DNA of 64,000 bases from Ktedonobacter sp. SOSP1-85 (GCF_016587415.1 NZ_BNJI01000001.1:4999501-5063500); one strand, 5' to 3'. Positions 45,001 to 53,824 are shown, counted from the first letter of the stretch. The notes: a model not told the origin generated them from the sequence alone. Program-made: numbers and translations.

Positions 45001-45195
45001 TCAAGAGCACACAAAAGGCTTGGCGGTCATCTTTCCAAGGAGCATCAAGGACGCTAAGCCTTGTGCTGATGTGTGCAGCTCACGGGTTGTGCAACGAGAT
45101 GAGGAGAGCAGAAAAAAGGGCATATCGTGTTTTATTAATGTTCTCTGCTTGAGGACTTCTAAAAGCTGCTGTGTTGGCGTCAGGTCATAGGTCAC
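45001..45195 (-). CDS. Small uncharacterised protein
   Basis: 64 residues from the GTG at 45195 with AAAGGAG at good distance. LTPTQQLLEVLKQRTLIKHD is followed by a mildly hydrophobic end. No domain is recognised. The clear ribosome-binding site is the main support. Confidence 0.4.
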   Translation of the reverse strand: MTYDLTPTQQLLEVLKQRTLIKHDMPFFLLSSSRCTTRELHTSAQGLASLMLLGKMTAKPFVCS

Positions 45196-45246
45196 CTTCA
45201 CTCTCCTTTCAATTGAAGTGTATCAGGCGGGAGGCTTCACTTCTCC

Positions 45247-46146
45247 TTATTTGAGCATCTGCCGCAGTTCCTCAGCTTGCCCATACTCCATCCTTCCCGT
45301 CTCCACAAGAAAGCGCACAAAACGCTTGAAGCTTGTCTTCGCCGTTTTAACGTCAACTTTCTGCAAATAGGACTCGACCTCATTCGGGGTCATATCCAGC
45401 AACCCGTGCGATGGCGTCTGGCTTAACAACACGTTGGAGGCGAAATGCTGGATAGTGCTGGCGTGCTGCTCTACCATCTTCAGGCTTAAACCCGTCTGGG
45501 TGAGGTGCTTGCGAAAGGCCTGCAAGAGCTTCTCACTGCGCGCCTCTATCTGGAGACGCAGCTCATTCAGGTTCGCTGGTGCTGTGGGCAAGAGCGAAGT
45601 CAGAATGCCTTCCCGCTCTGTGGCATTGCGATAGGCTTCTTTGAGACTGCGACGAATGCCGGAGCCGAAAGAGACGTTGTAGGTGGTTAGCAAACTGTCG
45701 TAGATAATCCGCTCTTCAAAGGGTAATAAAACGGTCTGGATGTACACGGGCAGCGGGAGGATCATCGTCTCGGCCACCGAATCGGTGAGTCCTACCACTC
45801 CATAGGCACGCGCATGAGGAGCAAAGTCAGTAAGCAAGACGGTGTAGTTCTTGAGTGCGCGCACAACAAAGAAATTGCCTGCGAGCCGGTACTGCCAACT
45901 CTCTACGAGCGCCAGGTCCTCATCTGAGAGCTGGGTGGGATTTTCGGTAATGAAACGTGTGAGCAAACGGTCGTTTGCCCACAGGGCGTTGCGCACCTGC
46001 ATGGCTTGCTCTGGTTGCACTGATCCCTCGGAAGGTACTGCTGGAAGCCAGGGAACCAGATGGAGTTGCTCGTTGACCCAATGCAACAAGACAAACCAGA
46101 TCCGATAAAAGCGCTCTTTCTCTTGCGATGATAACTTTGCTGCCAT
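45247..46146 (-). CDS. Uncharacterised protein with a recombinase-core-like tail
   Basis: 299 residues from the ATG at 46146, GAGGAG upstream. Residues about 1-200 form an unrecognised mixed domain (FYRIWFVLLHWVNEQLHLVP, then FVVRALKNYTVLLTD). Residues 210-299 (LLQAFRKHLTQTGLSLKMVE, ... FKRFVRFLVETGRM) look like the SAM-like core-binding domain of tyrosine recombinases, without a catalytic domain. No membrane segment. A role in nucleic-acid binding is possible but not shown. Confidence 0.6.
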   Translation of the reverse strand: MAAKLSSQEKERFYRIWFVLLHWVNEQLHLVPWLPAVPSEGSVQPEQAMQVRNALWANDRLLTRFITENPTQLSDEDLALVESWQYRLAGNFFVVRALKNYTVLLTDFAPHARAYGVVGLTDSVAETMILPLPVYIQTVLLPFEERIIYDSLLTTYNVSFGSGIRRSLKEAYRNATEREGILTSLLPTAPANLNELRLQIEARSEKLLQAFRKHLTQTGLSLKMVEQHASTIQHFASNVLLSQTPSHGLLDMTPNEVESYLQKVDVKTAKTSFKRFVRFLVETGRMEYGQAEELRQMLK

Positions 46147-46416
46147 AGCTACTGAACTCCTCTCATGCATCTTCTCCACGCACACTGCTTGTTGCTGTTT
46201 GGTCTGTTAGTACAGCGGGGTGTGCCGCACCAACTTTCCCCATGTTATATTAAGAGTAGATCATGATCATGTCAAACTGGAACTGAGAAAGGAATCATAA
46301 ACCGCAGAGATGGGTGTTCAAATTTCATCCTGCCCAACGGTTGCGAGCGCTGTTTGGCTGGTTGTCGACCTACATTGGAGAGCTCTCGTCGTTCCAATGG
46401 GGAAGGGAAAGCCGGT

Positions 46417-46830
46417 ATGAGAAAGCCGCCAAAATCGTGGATGTTTAGTCCGCGCAAAACTACATCGTCAACGTTGCCCGAAACGCTAAAGCAAGAGGTG
46501 AGCACGAAGGCCAATATGCTCATCGAGACGGTGCTCAAAGCGCGCTACATTCAACCACCACCTCAGAAGCCCCAATTCAACTACGTGGTAGATGTCTATG
46601 GGAAGTGGTATCACAGCGCTTTCTATTTCTGTGCGACCTATCACGTGCCGCATCCTGAAGCAGAAGTCTCCCATTTTGAGGTGAAATTTGCGCGCATGCG
46701 TTATGCGGGCTCCAGGCTCTTTGATCTGGCATTTATGCGTTACACTGGCCAGTGGATCGAGCCCTACTCGGCCATGACGGTGGATGAATGCCTGGCAGCC
46801 GTTCGCGATGACCCTTTCTTCACTTTTTGA
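46417..46830 (+). CDS. Uncharacterised conserved-looking protein
   Basis: 137 residues from the ATG at 46417 (GGAAGGG upstream). The C-terminal two thirds read as a compact alpha/beta domain rich in aromatic residues: YGKWYHSAFYFCATYHVPHP, VKFARMRYAGSRLFDLAFMR and TGQWIEPY. No family name is offered. It stands alone, convergent with the DUF4097 gene. Confidence 0.6.
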   Translation: MRKPPKSWMFSPRKTTSSTLPETLKQEVSTKANMLIETVLKARYIQPPPQKPQFNYVVDVYGKWYHSAFYFCATYHVPHPEAEVSHFEVKFARMRYAGSRLFDLAFMRYTGQWIEPYSAMTVDECLAAVRDDPFFTF

Positions 46831-46857
46831 GAGGGCTCTGCTTATCAGGTTCAGCCT

Positions 46858-48096
46858 CTACACCTTTGTGACGGTGATGGAGCCGCTACCGGTCTTGACT
46901 CGAACCTGGGCGCGCGGACCATCCACGGGCATATGCTCAAAGGCGTTGATGACCTTGCCGGAGCTGGTCGAGGCGTTGAGCGTTAGCGCGGACTGTGACG
47001 GGAGCGTCATGGAGACGGAGCCGCTACCGGTGCGCAGTTCGTACGTGCCGAGCGGGTCGAGCCCGCCGGAGTAGGTAACCGAGCCACTGCCCGTCTTGAA
47101 GAGAGTGCTTCCCGCAAGGGTCGATTGCGTAACTGTGATTGAGCCACTACCTGTCTTGATTGTGGCTCTTCCCGCAAGATTGGACTGCATGACAGTAACG
47201 GAGCCGCTGCCCGTATTCAGTTCGGCGCTACCATTCAACTCCTGAGCCGTGATGTGTCCGCTCCCGGTCTTGAGCAAGAGATTGCCTTTGACCTGATCGG
47301 CGTTTACGGAGCCGCTACCAGTGCGGGCATCGATGCGCCCTTCCAGGTCCGCGATCTCCATCCCACCGCTACCGGTGCGCAGGCGTATATCGCCCTTAAA
47401 GCCCCGCGCCTCGACACGACCCGAGCCGGTCTTCATCTGTACATCACACCCCTTCGGCACTGTAATCTCAAGCTCGAAGCTTCTCCAACCAAACTGGAAG
47501 AAGGATGCATTAGCGGCGCTCTTCATGGTGATGGAGTCGCCCTGCTGCTGGTAATCTATGCGCATCGAGTCGAGCGTCATACCGATCCCACTGGCCTTCT
47601 TCGTGGCATTGACCGTCACCACGTTGTCTTCGCTCTGCCGGATCGTGACGCGACCCGAGACGTTATTGATGTCCAGCCGCGCATGCTCCTGAATCATAAA
47701 GCTCTCCGTGGGCATGGGAAGCGTGACAACGCGCCAGTTGAGGATAGCGAGGTAAGCGCCAATACCGATCAGCAGGAGGACACCACCCCAGATCAGCCAG
47801 CCGGAGAGCAGACCCAGGACATTGCTCGCGATCAAGGCCAGGCAGAGGATGCCTATGAAGACGAAGACGCTGGAGGCGTTACGCTGCCGGGGTGCCTGGG
47901 GGTGCAGCTTCTCGCCCTCCTGAAACCAGCTATCCTGCGTGTACTGTCCCGTATAGCCTTCCTCGTACGTGCGCTCCCTCTCGTCCACGTGCGCCCCTTC
48001 CGTATAGGGCGAAGCCTGCTCGCGCGGGTCCCCGTTGACCGCACGCTCCGGTGTGACTTGTTGTTGTGACTCGTAGCCGCTTTCCTGGCTCTGCAT
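46858..48096 (-). CDS. DUF4097-type beta-strand repeat membrane protein
   Basis: 412 residues. An acidic, Gln/Arg-rich cytoplasmic head (1-75), two adjacent hydrophobic helices (about 78-115), then a repetitive domain of ten or more units of about 19 residues. The units share the sequence TGSG(S/H/G) (KTGSGRVEAR, RTGSGGMEIA, NTGSGSVTVM, KTGSGSITVT). This is the DUF4097 beta-helix pattern, likely outside the membrane. In Firmicutes related proteins act with LiaF-type envelope-stress systems. GGAGAGAAGG precedes the ATG. It lies 110 bases downstream of the kinase gene on the same strand. Confidence 0.88.
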   Translation of the reverse strand: MQSQESGYESQQQVTPERAVNGDPREQASPYTEGAHVDERERTYEEGYTGQYTQDSWFQEGEKLHPQAPRQRNASSVFVFIGILCLALIASNVLGLLSGWLIWGGVLLLIGIGAYLAILNWRVVTLPMPTESFMIQEHARLDINNVSGRVTIRQSEDNVVTVNATKKASGIGMTLDSMRIDYQQQGDSITMKSAANASFFQFGWRSFELEITVPKGCDVQMKTGSGRVEARGFKGDIRLRTGSGGMEIADLEGRIDARTGSGSVNADQVKGNLLLKTGSGHITAQELNGSAELNTGSGSVTVMQSNLAGRATIKTGSGSITVTQSTLAGSTLFKTGSGSVTYSGGLDPLGTYELRTGSGSVSMTLPSQSALTLNASTSSGKVINAFEHMPVDGPRAQVRVKTGSGSITVTKV

Positions 48097-48206
48097 AAAT
48101 ACCTTCTCTCCTCGCAGATCACGATAGATATAAAAAGATCATTGTATTATACGCCCCAAGCTCAGTCGAGGTTGTTGGTAAATGGGGTGAATATTCGGCA
48201 AACAGG

Positions 48207-50252
48207 CTATGGTGCCATCCAGACACGCACACTTCTCCCATCGTCACCAGAGGCAATCCTCTCCCCATCAGGCGACCAGGCCACTACATTCACATCACTG
48301 GTGTGCCCTCGATACGTCAAGATGGGGCTGCCATTTGTAGCATCCCAGACCTGCACAGTCTCATCATTGCCACCTGAAACTATCTTCTTCCCATCAGGCG
48401 ACCAGGAAACAGAGTTCACGTAATCAGCATGCCCACGATAGATCACAACATGACCACCATCGGCGGCATCCCATACTCGCACCGTCTTATCTTTTCCACC
48501 AGAGGCAATCCTCTTCCCATCAGGCGACCAGGCGAGAGTATCCACACGATCTGTATGCCCACTATACGCAAAGGCTTGCTTGCCATCTACTGCATTCCAG
48601 ACATAAACTGTGACCCCACCACCAGAGGCGATCTGGCGACCATCGTGGGGGGACCAGGACACTGTTTTCGCGGCCTCCAGCCCCCGCTGATAAATAGTGC
48701 GCTGTCCGCCATCCTCCGCGTTCCAGGTTTCCATTGTTCTTACTCCGGTAACGGCAATCCTCTTTCCATCAGGCGACCAGGCCACCTCCTCTACCAAATT
48801 ACCATGTCCCATATACACATAGGTAAATCCATGACCACCACTGGCAACATCCCATACCCGCACTGTTTTGTCATAGCTTCCAGAGGCAATTCGTTTCCCA
48901 TCGGGTGACCACGCCAGCCCTTCCACGGCACCTTTATGTTCACGATAGGTGAAGATATGGTCGCCTTTCGCTGTATCCCAAACCTGTACTGTTTTATCAC
49001 CACCCCCAGAGGCAATCCTCTTCCCATCAGGTGACCAGGCAATCGCATCAACCGTATCATCATGCCCTTCATAGCTATAAAGAGTAGTTCCTCTTGATGG
49101 CAGGGTTGGAGGCGAGGATAGAGGAGGCGTCAAAGCCGGCGTGGCTGGTCGTCCATTGTGTGAGGCCACAAACCAGATGAGTCCTCCACCCACACCAACT
49201 CCTCCCCCTAGAGTCGCTAGAATCATCGCACGGCGCGAGAGGCCCTTGGCAGATGGAAGCCTTTGCTGACTCACGTTTGCCGATGGAATATCTTTCTCAA
49301 GCCTGATTGAGGGTATAGCTGTTTTCAACTCTGTTGGTGGTGTCTCCTCGCTCGATGCTGTTGATGGAGAGTCTTCATGCGAGTTTGCCGATGTAAGATC
49401 TGTTCGCAAAGACTGCACGATGCTGCCCCCTCTTGCCCGGTAAGCCTCTTGCAAGGCAAGAGCAAAGGCGTGTATGTTGTGAAATCGCTGCGCTGGATCT
49501 TTGGCAAGGGCCTTCATGACCACCTGCTCAATCTCAGGCGAGATCGCGGGGACCTTCTCACGCAGTGAAGGAGGAGAGGCAAACAAGTGCTGTGTGCAGA
49601 GTTCAGTAAACGAACCCTGAAAAGGGCGCTCTCCACAAAGCCACTCGTAGACGACAATACCTAGCGCATACTGATCACTTGCCGGAGAGAATCTGCCCTT
49701 GATCTGTTCAGGGGACATATAGGTGACAGTTCCTGCCATCCCTCTCGCTTTCTGATCATGCGAACTCTGCTCAGCTACCGCGATACCAAAGTCGCTCAAG
49801 AGCACCCGATGATGCTTGTCTAACAACATGTTTTCAGGTTTGATATCTCGATGTATCACTTTTTGATCATGCGCATATTGCAATGCCTCGGAGATTTGTT
49901 GCACATAGAAGGTAACCGTTTCTAGCGGCAGGATTGTCCCTTTAGGATGCTGCCTCCGCATGGTTCCCTCCGCAGCATAGTCCATGACAAGGAAAGGGGT
50001 GTTGTCCTCCACGCCAAATTCAAGAACGCGCACGATATGAGGATGAACTAGACGCGCAATAGTACGCGCCTCCACACGGAACTTATCAATATCATCAGGA
50101 GACAGGCGAGTATGTAGCACTTTAATAGCGGCCTGGGTGTCCAGATGGATGTGCTCACCCAGGTATACCTGGGCAAAGCCCCCTTCGCCCAACAAACTTA
50201 TAAGGCGGTAATTGCCAAGACGCTGTTCTCTGCGGCTGACCCGCTCTCCCAT
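48207..50252 (-). CDS. Ser/Thr protein kinase with C-terminal WD40 propeller
   Basis: 681 residues. Kinase domain about 14-275: glycine loop LGEGGFAQVY, ATP lysine K44, catalytic loop H134-RDIKPENML, D154-FG and SPEQIKG, so it should be active. A Ser/Thr-rich linker is followed by one membrane helix (about 340-365), then seven WD40 blades with repeated AWSPDGKRIASGG and VRVWD, probably outside the cell. Blade four is divergent. The upstream region has been displaced: an IscB element ends eight bases before the ATG, and no ribosome-binding site remains in between. Confidence 0.95.
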   Translation of the reverse strand: MGERVSRREQRLGNYRLISLLGEGGFAQVYLGEHIHLDTQAAIKVLHTRLSPDDIDKFRVEARTIARLVHPHIVRVLEFGVEDNTPFLVMDYAAEGTMRRQHPKGTILPLETVTFYVQQISEALQYAHDQKVIHRDIKPENMLLDKHHRVLLSDFGIAVAEQSSHDQKARGMAGTVTYMSPEQIKGRFSPASDQYALGIVVYEWLCGERPFQGSFTELCTQHLFASPPSLREKVPAISPEIEQVVMKALAKDPAQRFHNIHAFALALQEAYRARGGSIVQSLRTDLTSANSHEDSPSTASSEETPPTELKTAIPSIRLEKDIPSANVSQQRLPSAKGLSRRAMILATLGGGVGVGGGLIWFVASHNGRPATPALTPPLSSPPTLPSRGTTLYSYEGHDDTVDAIAWSPDGKRIASGGGDKTVQVWDTAKGDHIFTYREHKGAVEGLAWSPDGKRIASGSYDKTVRVWDVASGGHGFTYVYMGHGNLVEEVAWSPDGKRIAVTGVRTMETWNAEDGGQRTIYQRGLEAAKTVSWSPHDGRQIASGGGVTVYVWNAVDGKQAFAYSGHTDRVDTLAWSPDGKRIASGGKDKTVRVWDAADGGHVVIYRGHADYVNSVSWSPDGKKIVSGGNDETVQVWDATNGSPILTYRGHTSDVNVVAWSPDGERIASGDDGRSVRVWMAP

Positions 50253-50260
50253 CTAAAAAT

Positions 50261-50310
50261 TGCGCCATGCAGGGACCCCTAGCTTTAGCCATGGGGAGGA
50301 GCATGGCGCA
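50261..50310 (-). repeat. Right-end hairpin of the IscB element
   Basis: Outer 10-bp arms TGCGCCATGC (50261-50270) and GCATGGCGCA (50301-50310), with inner CCCC/GGGG and AGCT/AGCC pairing. It contains the iscB stop codon. Confidence 0.75.
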
Positions 50311-51574
50311 CTCCTTTCTGTGTATACTCATAGCCATCGGATCGTTGCACACAACGCATATATTTGGGGTGAATATCGACCTTCTCCAGTCGGAATGAAG
50401 GCCGATGACGAATGGCTATCCGTCCTTCAAATGGTCCTTTGGGCGTTATGGCTTTGACCAGATCACCCGTTTGATACCCAAGAAATGTCTTTTTGCGCTC
50501 TTTGTGCTGCTTGGGGAAGCCATACTTGTCAGGCACACACATTTGCCTCCTCCCATGCCCTGTCGCTTTGATTCGCAGTGGAATGACTCCCTTCTGCAAA
50601 AGCACATCAGGCGTGCTCTTGCCTACGCAAGCGGCATCGAGCCAGTGGGTTTTGGGCAGTCCTCGCGTGCTACGATGAAACTTCGTCAATCCACCGCTCC
50701 CACACTCGATAGGCAAGCCGAGAGCTTGAAGCCGTTCTAGCAAAGCACATCGTGTGCTATTGACAGCGCTGGCATCCTTGAGTGGCTTTTTGACCTGAGC
50801 GAGAAGACGCTTGAGCACGTCAGGTTTCTTTTGCAAGAAGACGTCGATCTCCTGAGTGCCTTTGGCAGTATTGCATGCTTGGCAAGCCAAGGTAAGATTG
50901 CTTATCCTGTTCGTCCCACGACGGGCACGTGGATGGATATGCTCTATCTGAAGCGGGACCTCTTGTTTGCCACAATAGGCACACGTGCGTTCCCATTTTT
51001 CCAGCAAGTATTCCCGGACTTCATAGCCTTGCAAGGTTCCTTGCTGGTATTGCACGCCTGCAATGTCGGGATTCTCCATCAATTGCAGATCAAACTTCAC
51101 AAGCTCCTGACTCAGAGCGGCAATGGGAGCATAGCGACACAGGCGAGCTACCCACGTCAGAATGTTGGCAAGGCGACTTTCTAACGAGGGTGGCAACCAT
51201 CCCTTCTTCCTGCGTCGATTGTTACATCGCGGCTTGCGGTAGCGTGTTTTACGCTGCCTACGCCCCCGGCGACTTGCACGACGACTCTCAAGACGGTCTT
51301 TAATGGCATGCCCTCGATGTGAGAGTTCAGCCGCGAACACAATGTGGCCGTTGGTGTCGTTCACCAGGGCAATTCCCGTCGTTTTACTGCCCGGATCGAG
51401 CTTGAGGCGCAAGGGGTGGACCTCTGGCTGTTCTACCACCCGTTTCAGAATGATCGTAAAAGGGTATCTCCGATACACTGACGCTTTCCCCTGTGTGAGC
51501 AAAAGCCGCGCTCGTGCAGGATGGACTGGATTCAATGGTTTGTAGTCACTATCAATCACGAATACGTTGCTCAA
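50285..51574 (-). CDS. iscB: IscB, RNA-guided HNH/RuvC nuclease
   Basis: 429 residues, start TTG at 51574. PLMP domain at the N-terminus (MSNVFVIDSDYKPLNPVHPA), RuvC-I D60 (KLDPGSKTTGIAL), arginine-rich bridge helix (RRASRRGRRQRKTRYRKPR), RuvC-II E157 (SQELVKFD), HNH about 198-240 (CAYC, IEHIHPRARRG, CQACN) and RuvC-III D313 (THWLDAACVG). All catalytic residues are present, so it should be an active omega-RNA-guided double-strand nuclease, the ancestor type of Cas9. The RNA is encoded directly 5' of it. Confidence 0.95.
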   Translation of the reverse strand: MSNVFVIDSDYKPLNPVHPARARLLLTQGKASVYRRYPFTIILKRVVEQPEVHPLRLKLDPGSKTTGIALVNDTNGHIVFAAELSHRGHAIKDRLESRRASRRGRRQRKTRYRKPRCNNRRRKKGWLPPSLESRLANILTWVARLCRYAPIAALSQELVKFDLQLMENPDIAGVQYQQGTLQGYEVREYLLEKWERTCAYCGKQEVPLQIEHIHPRARRGTNRISNLTLACQACNTAKGTQEIDVFLQKKPDVLKRLLAQVKKPLKDASAVNSTRCALLERLQALGLPIECGSGGLTKFHRSTRGLPKTHWLDAACVGKSTPDVLLQKGVIPLRIKATGHGRRQMCVPDKYGFPKQHKERKKTFLGYQTGDLVKAITPKGPFEGRIAIRHRPSFRLEKVDIHPKYMRCVQRSDGYEYTQKGVRHAPPHG

Positions 51575-51813
51575 GTTGAGCCTCTACTTTCGTAGGTGAT
51601 GTTTGCCTCGTCAATGTTATGGAACGGTTTATCGTGCAACACACGCCCTTAACCCTCTAGGGATGTTTAATGTTGCACCGTAGAGGTTGGGACTGGCAAC
51701 GCATCCCAACGTACCTAGTTTCGCTCCTAACGTAGTCTGTATTTCAAGACTGAGACTGGTCAGGTCCAGGCTTGCTTTCACAAGCCCCTGTCTTTAGACA
51801 TGGGGTTCCTGAC
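51575..51813 (-). ncRNA. IscB-associated omega RNA (HEARO-type)
   Basis: About 240 non-coding bases directly 5' of iscB, the known position of HEARO/omega RNA. On the minus strand it starts with the hairpin CCCCATGTCTAAAGACAGGGG and has further stems (GCTTG/CAAGC, and the paired GTTGGGATGCG/GTCCCAACC area). It runs to CGAAAGTAGAGGCTCAA just before the start codon. In this system the guide precedes the scaffold and is taken from the left flank, so it would end at base 51814. Confidence 0.8.
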
Positions 51814-52150
51814 TCTGCTTATCCTTCAAGTCTCTTGATGAGACCAAATGCGTTCTCCACAAAAGCCAATTGTAGGGCAAAAGAGGCATATACGTCAAGA
51901 GATTTCGTTGAAGGATACTGTTCAGGCTTTGGCTTGAAGAAACATGCACACTTTTATTTTGCAGGAATATGACTCCTCTCTGCCTCCACGATGTAAATGT
52001 TGAGATTTCTCCCATGAAATGTCAACATTTACATCAGGGGTACAAAAAGGCGAGTGTTTGAGCGTTTTCTTAGAGGCGCTACATGACCTTGTGACTGAAA
52101 TGACGTCTGGCACTTTCATAAGTAGAGAGAGACCCGTCCGAGGAGGGAAT
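51814..52150. other. Intergenic region between the IscB element and a membrane-protein gene
   Basis: Probably the original upstream region of the WD40 kinase (minus strand), still with GAAGGATAAG near the junction at about 51820-51830. It also carries the promoter of the gene at 52151. It contains the inverted repeat at 51990-52035. No coding sequence recognised. Confidence 0.5.
51990..52035. repeat. Long inverted repeat
   Basis: 14-bp perfect arms GATGTAAATGTTGA and its complement (51990-52003, 52022-52035), continued inside by ATTTC/GAAAT after one mismatch: about 20 bp of stem with a 6-base loop. It lies between divergent genes and may be an operator or a MITE-like hairpin. Confidence 0.65.
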
Positions 52151-52846
52151 ATGGATCCGATCACTGCCTCCATTGTTGGAGCCCTGGCAGCAGGAGCGCT
52201 GAATGGCCTCACTAAGGTAGGAGAAACGGCACTCTTCGATGCGTATACGCATCTCAAGTCCATACTCAACAGGAAATTCGGAGCCAGAAGCGGTGTCATA
52301 CAAGCTCTTGCCCAACTAGAAAGCAAACTCGATTCGACTCATCGCCAGGGAGTGCTCCATGAGGAACTGACGGCTGTCAATGCGGGGCAGGATGCGGAGG
52401 TGAGAGCTGCAGTGACACGTCTGCGGATCGTGGTTCAGCAACATCAGAGTATCAGCTTAAAGAACGCATCGGTCAAGGGCTCGATCTATCAGGTAGGGGG
52501 CAACCAGTACCAGATAGGGCGTGACCAAGTGAACGTCAATGCAGGCGATCTGGTGGGACCCGGCCCCAGACGTACTGCGAGAAATGTTATCAGTCTTCTC
52601 TTAATCATCGGGGGATTGATAACGAGCATTCCTGCTGCCGGTATGCTGCCGTTCTTTGAAGCGATTGTCAATACCATGACTCAGCCTGTAGAGGGGTTCC
52701 CGGAGATGCCAGACGCTTCTAACTTCAACGCAGCCGCGAACAGCTTCGGGACAGCCGCGCACGTCATGATCTACACGACCATCGCCCTGGGCATTGTCAT
52801 GGTGATCGCCGGATTCTGGATGAGGCGGAAGTTAAAACGACCCTGA
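52151..52846 (+). CDS. Uncharacterised protein: helical domain, RHIM-like motifs, two TM helices
   Basis: 231 residues from the ATG at 52151, with an excellent GAGGAGGGA site. Residues 1-95 are helical (ITASIVGALAAGALNGL, LESKLDSTHRQGVLHEEL), like N-terminal domains seen in Streptomyces and Chloroflexota effector-type proteins. Residues 100-133 hold a Gln/Asn/Gly stretch with IYQVGGN and YQIGRD, resembling the I/V-Q-I/V-G core of RHIM amyloid motifs. Membrane helices lie at about 146-166 and 205-225. A signalling or membrane-acting role is inferred; the amyloid reading is tentative. Confidence 0.6.
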   Translation: MDPITASIVGALAAGALNGLTKVGETALFDAYTHLKSILNRKFGARSGVIQALAQLESKLDSTHRQGVLHEELTAVNAGQDAEVRAAVTRLRIVVQQHQSISLKNASVKGSIYQVGGNQYQIGRDQVNVNAGDLVGPGPRRTARNVISLLLIIGGLITSIPAAGMLPFFEAIVNTMTQPVEGFPEMPDASNFNAAANSFGTAAHVMIYTTIALGIVMVIAGFWMRRKLKRP

Positions 52847-52911
52847 GATCCAAATTGTCGATTTGTGTGCGAAACGGGGTCCCGACATTTTTACCAATAT
52901 TTTCCCCACTT

Positions 52912-52956
52912 ATATAATAAGGACAGTTATAATAGGGACAGTTATAATAGGGACAG
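52912..52956 (+). repeat. Tandem repeat, three 15-bp units
   Basis: Unit TTATAATAGGGACAG: two perfect copies (52927-52941, 52942-52956) after one variant copy (52912-52926). TTTCCCCACT occurs on either side at 52901 and 52981. Each unit contains a -10-like TATAAT. Confidence 0.75.
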
Positions 52957-53146
52957 TGTTCCAGGGTGGCAGCGAGATTGTTTCCCCACTTGTTGCCTCA
53001 CATTTCCCGTCAACTGCCTGACGTTCTGAGATTTTGTAAGGGATGAGTTGTGAGATTCGTCTGATTTTTACATAGCTATACGTCTACCATTTTGCATTTT
53101 TATATTTTTAAATGTATCTTACATAAAAAAGGAGGATATTTTAGGG

Positions 53147-53728
53147 GTGTATAATGATGACCCAACGCAACCGCACTTTGTACTACCTCCGTCTCCACCG
53201 TTTTTGCCATTGACACCGCCACGCCCGCCGCGCCAACCCTTTGCGCCCTGGGCCTGGTACAGAAAACAATCGAAAAAGGCTCAAGGTTGCATTGGCGGCT
53301 TTATGATATTTGTAGCACTGATGCTCTGTCTCTCGTGCGCTAGCGCGATCACCCACATATTCTCGGGCAATTTACTTGCATCACAACCTTCACCCACGGT
53401 AAAGATGCAGGAAACACCAACAAAACCGTTTAGCCTAACGCCCACACCTAAACTATTGCCCACACCAACACCTACTCAACTGCCAGATCCTACGCCGACA
53501 CCGGCCACGGATGTGAATGGTAACCCCTGGGGGTATGATTTCAATCCAGGGAATGTGATCACCAATCCGCCGGCTGGCTTCTGTAGGTACTTTGACTGCA
53601 TATCTTCGTTCTCGAGTGGAAAGGGTTATGTGGTTGAGTGCCAGGATGGACAATATAGTAAGTCAGGTGGAAAACAGGGCGCCTGTTTGCGCAATGGAGG
53701 AGTTAGCCACATACTCTATTCTCATTAG
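53147..53728 (+). CDS. Single-TM protein with proline/threonine linker and secreted Cys-containing domain
   Basis: 193 residues from a GTG with GGAGG upstream. N-terminal proline-rich cytoplasmic part (LPPSPPFLPLTPPRPPRQPF), one membrane helix (about 50-72), a Pro/Thr linker (TPTPTQLPDPTPTP) and a C-terminal domain of about 70 residues. This domain has four cysteines (GFCRYFDC, VVECQDG, GACLRNGGV), which could form two disulfides outside the cell. It resembles DUF3761-type secreted domains. Function unknown. Confidence 0.7.
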   Translation: MYNDDPTQPHFVLPPSPPFLPLTPPRPPRQPFAPWAWYRKQSKKAQGCIGGFMIFVALMLCLSCASAITHIFSGNLLASQPSPTVKMQETPTKPFSLTPTPKLLPTPTPTQLPDPTPTPATDVNGNPWGYDFNPGNVITNPPAGFCRYFDCISSFSSGKGYVVECQDGQYSKSGGKQGACLRNGGVSHILYSH

Positions 53729-53824
53729 CACAACGAAAAGCCTTCTCCTTGCAAGGGTGAGGGCTGTAGCATTGGGGATAACTGAATGATTGAAGGCCCA
53801 GATTTGCCTCCTAGCGTGATTGCA

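Larger units (their letters stand above)
50261..51813 (-). mobile_element. IscB element (IS200/IS605-like, no tnpA)
   Basis: Contains iscB and, 5' to it, a structured RNA stretch. Ends are marked by a hairpin at 50261-50310 (right end, overlapping the iscB stop) and another at 51785-51805 (left end). No transposase gene is inside, so it would move in trans. It lies between the WD40 kinase gene and that gene's presumed original upstream region. Confidence 0.8.

Noticed and set aside
46272..46416. Possible regulatory RNA or extra N-terminus before the 46417 gene
   Set aside because: The frame upstream lacks a start with a ribosome-binding site, and no stable fold stood out.
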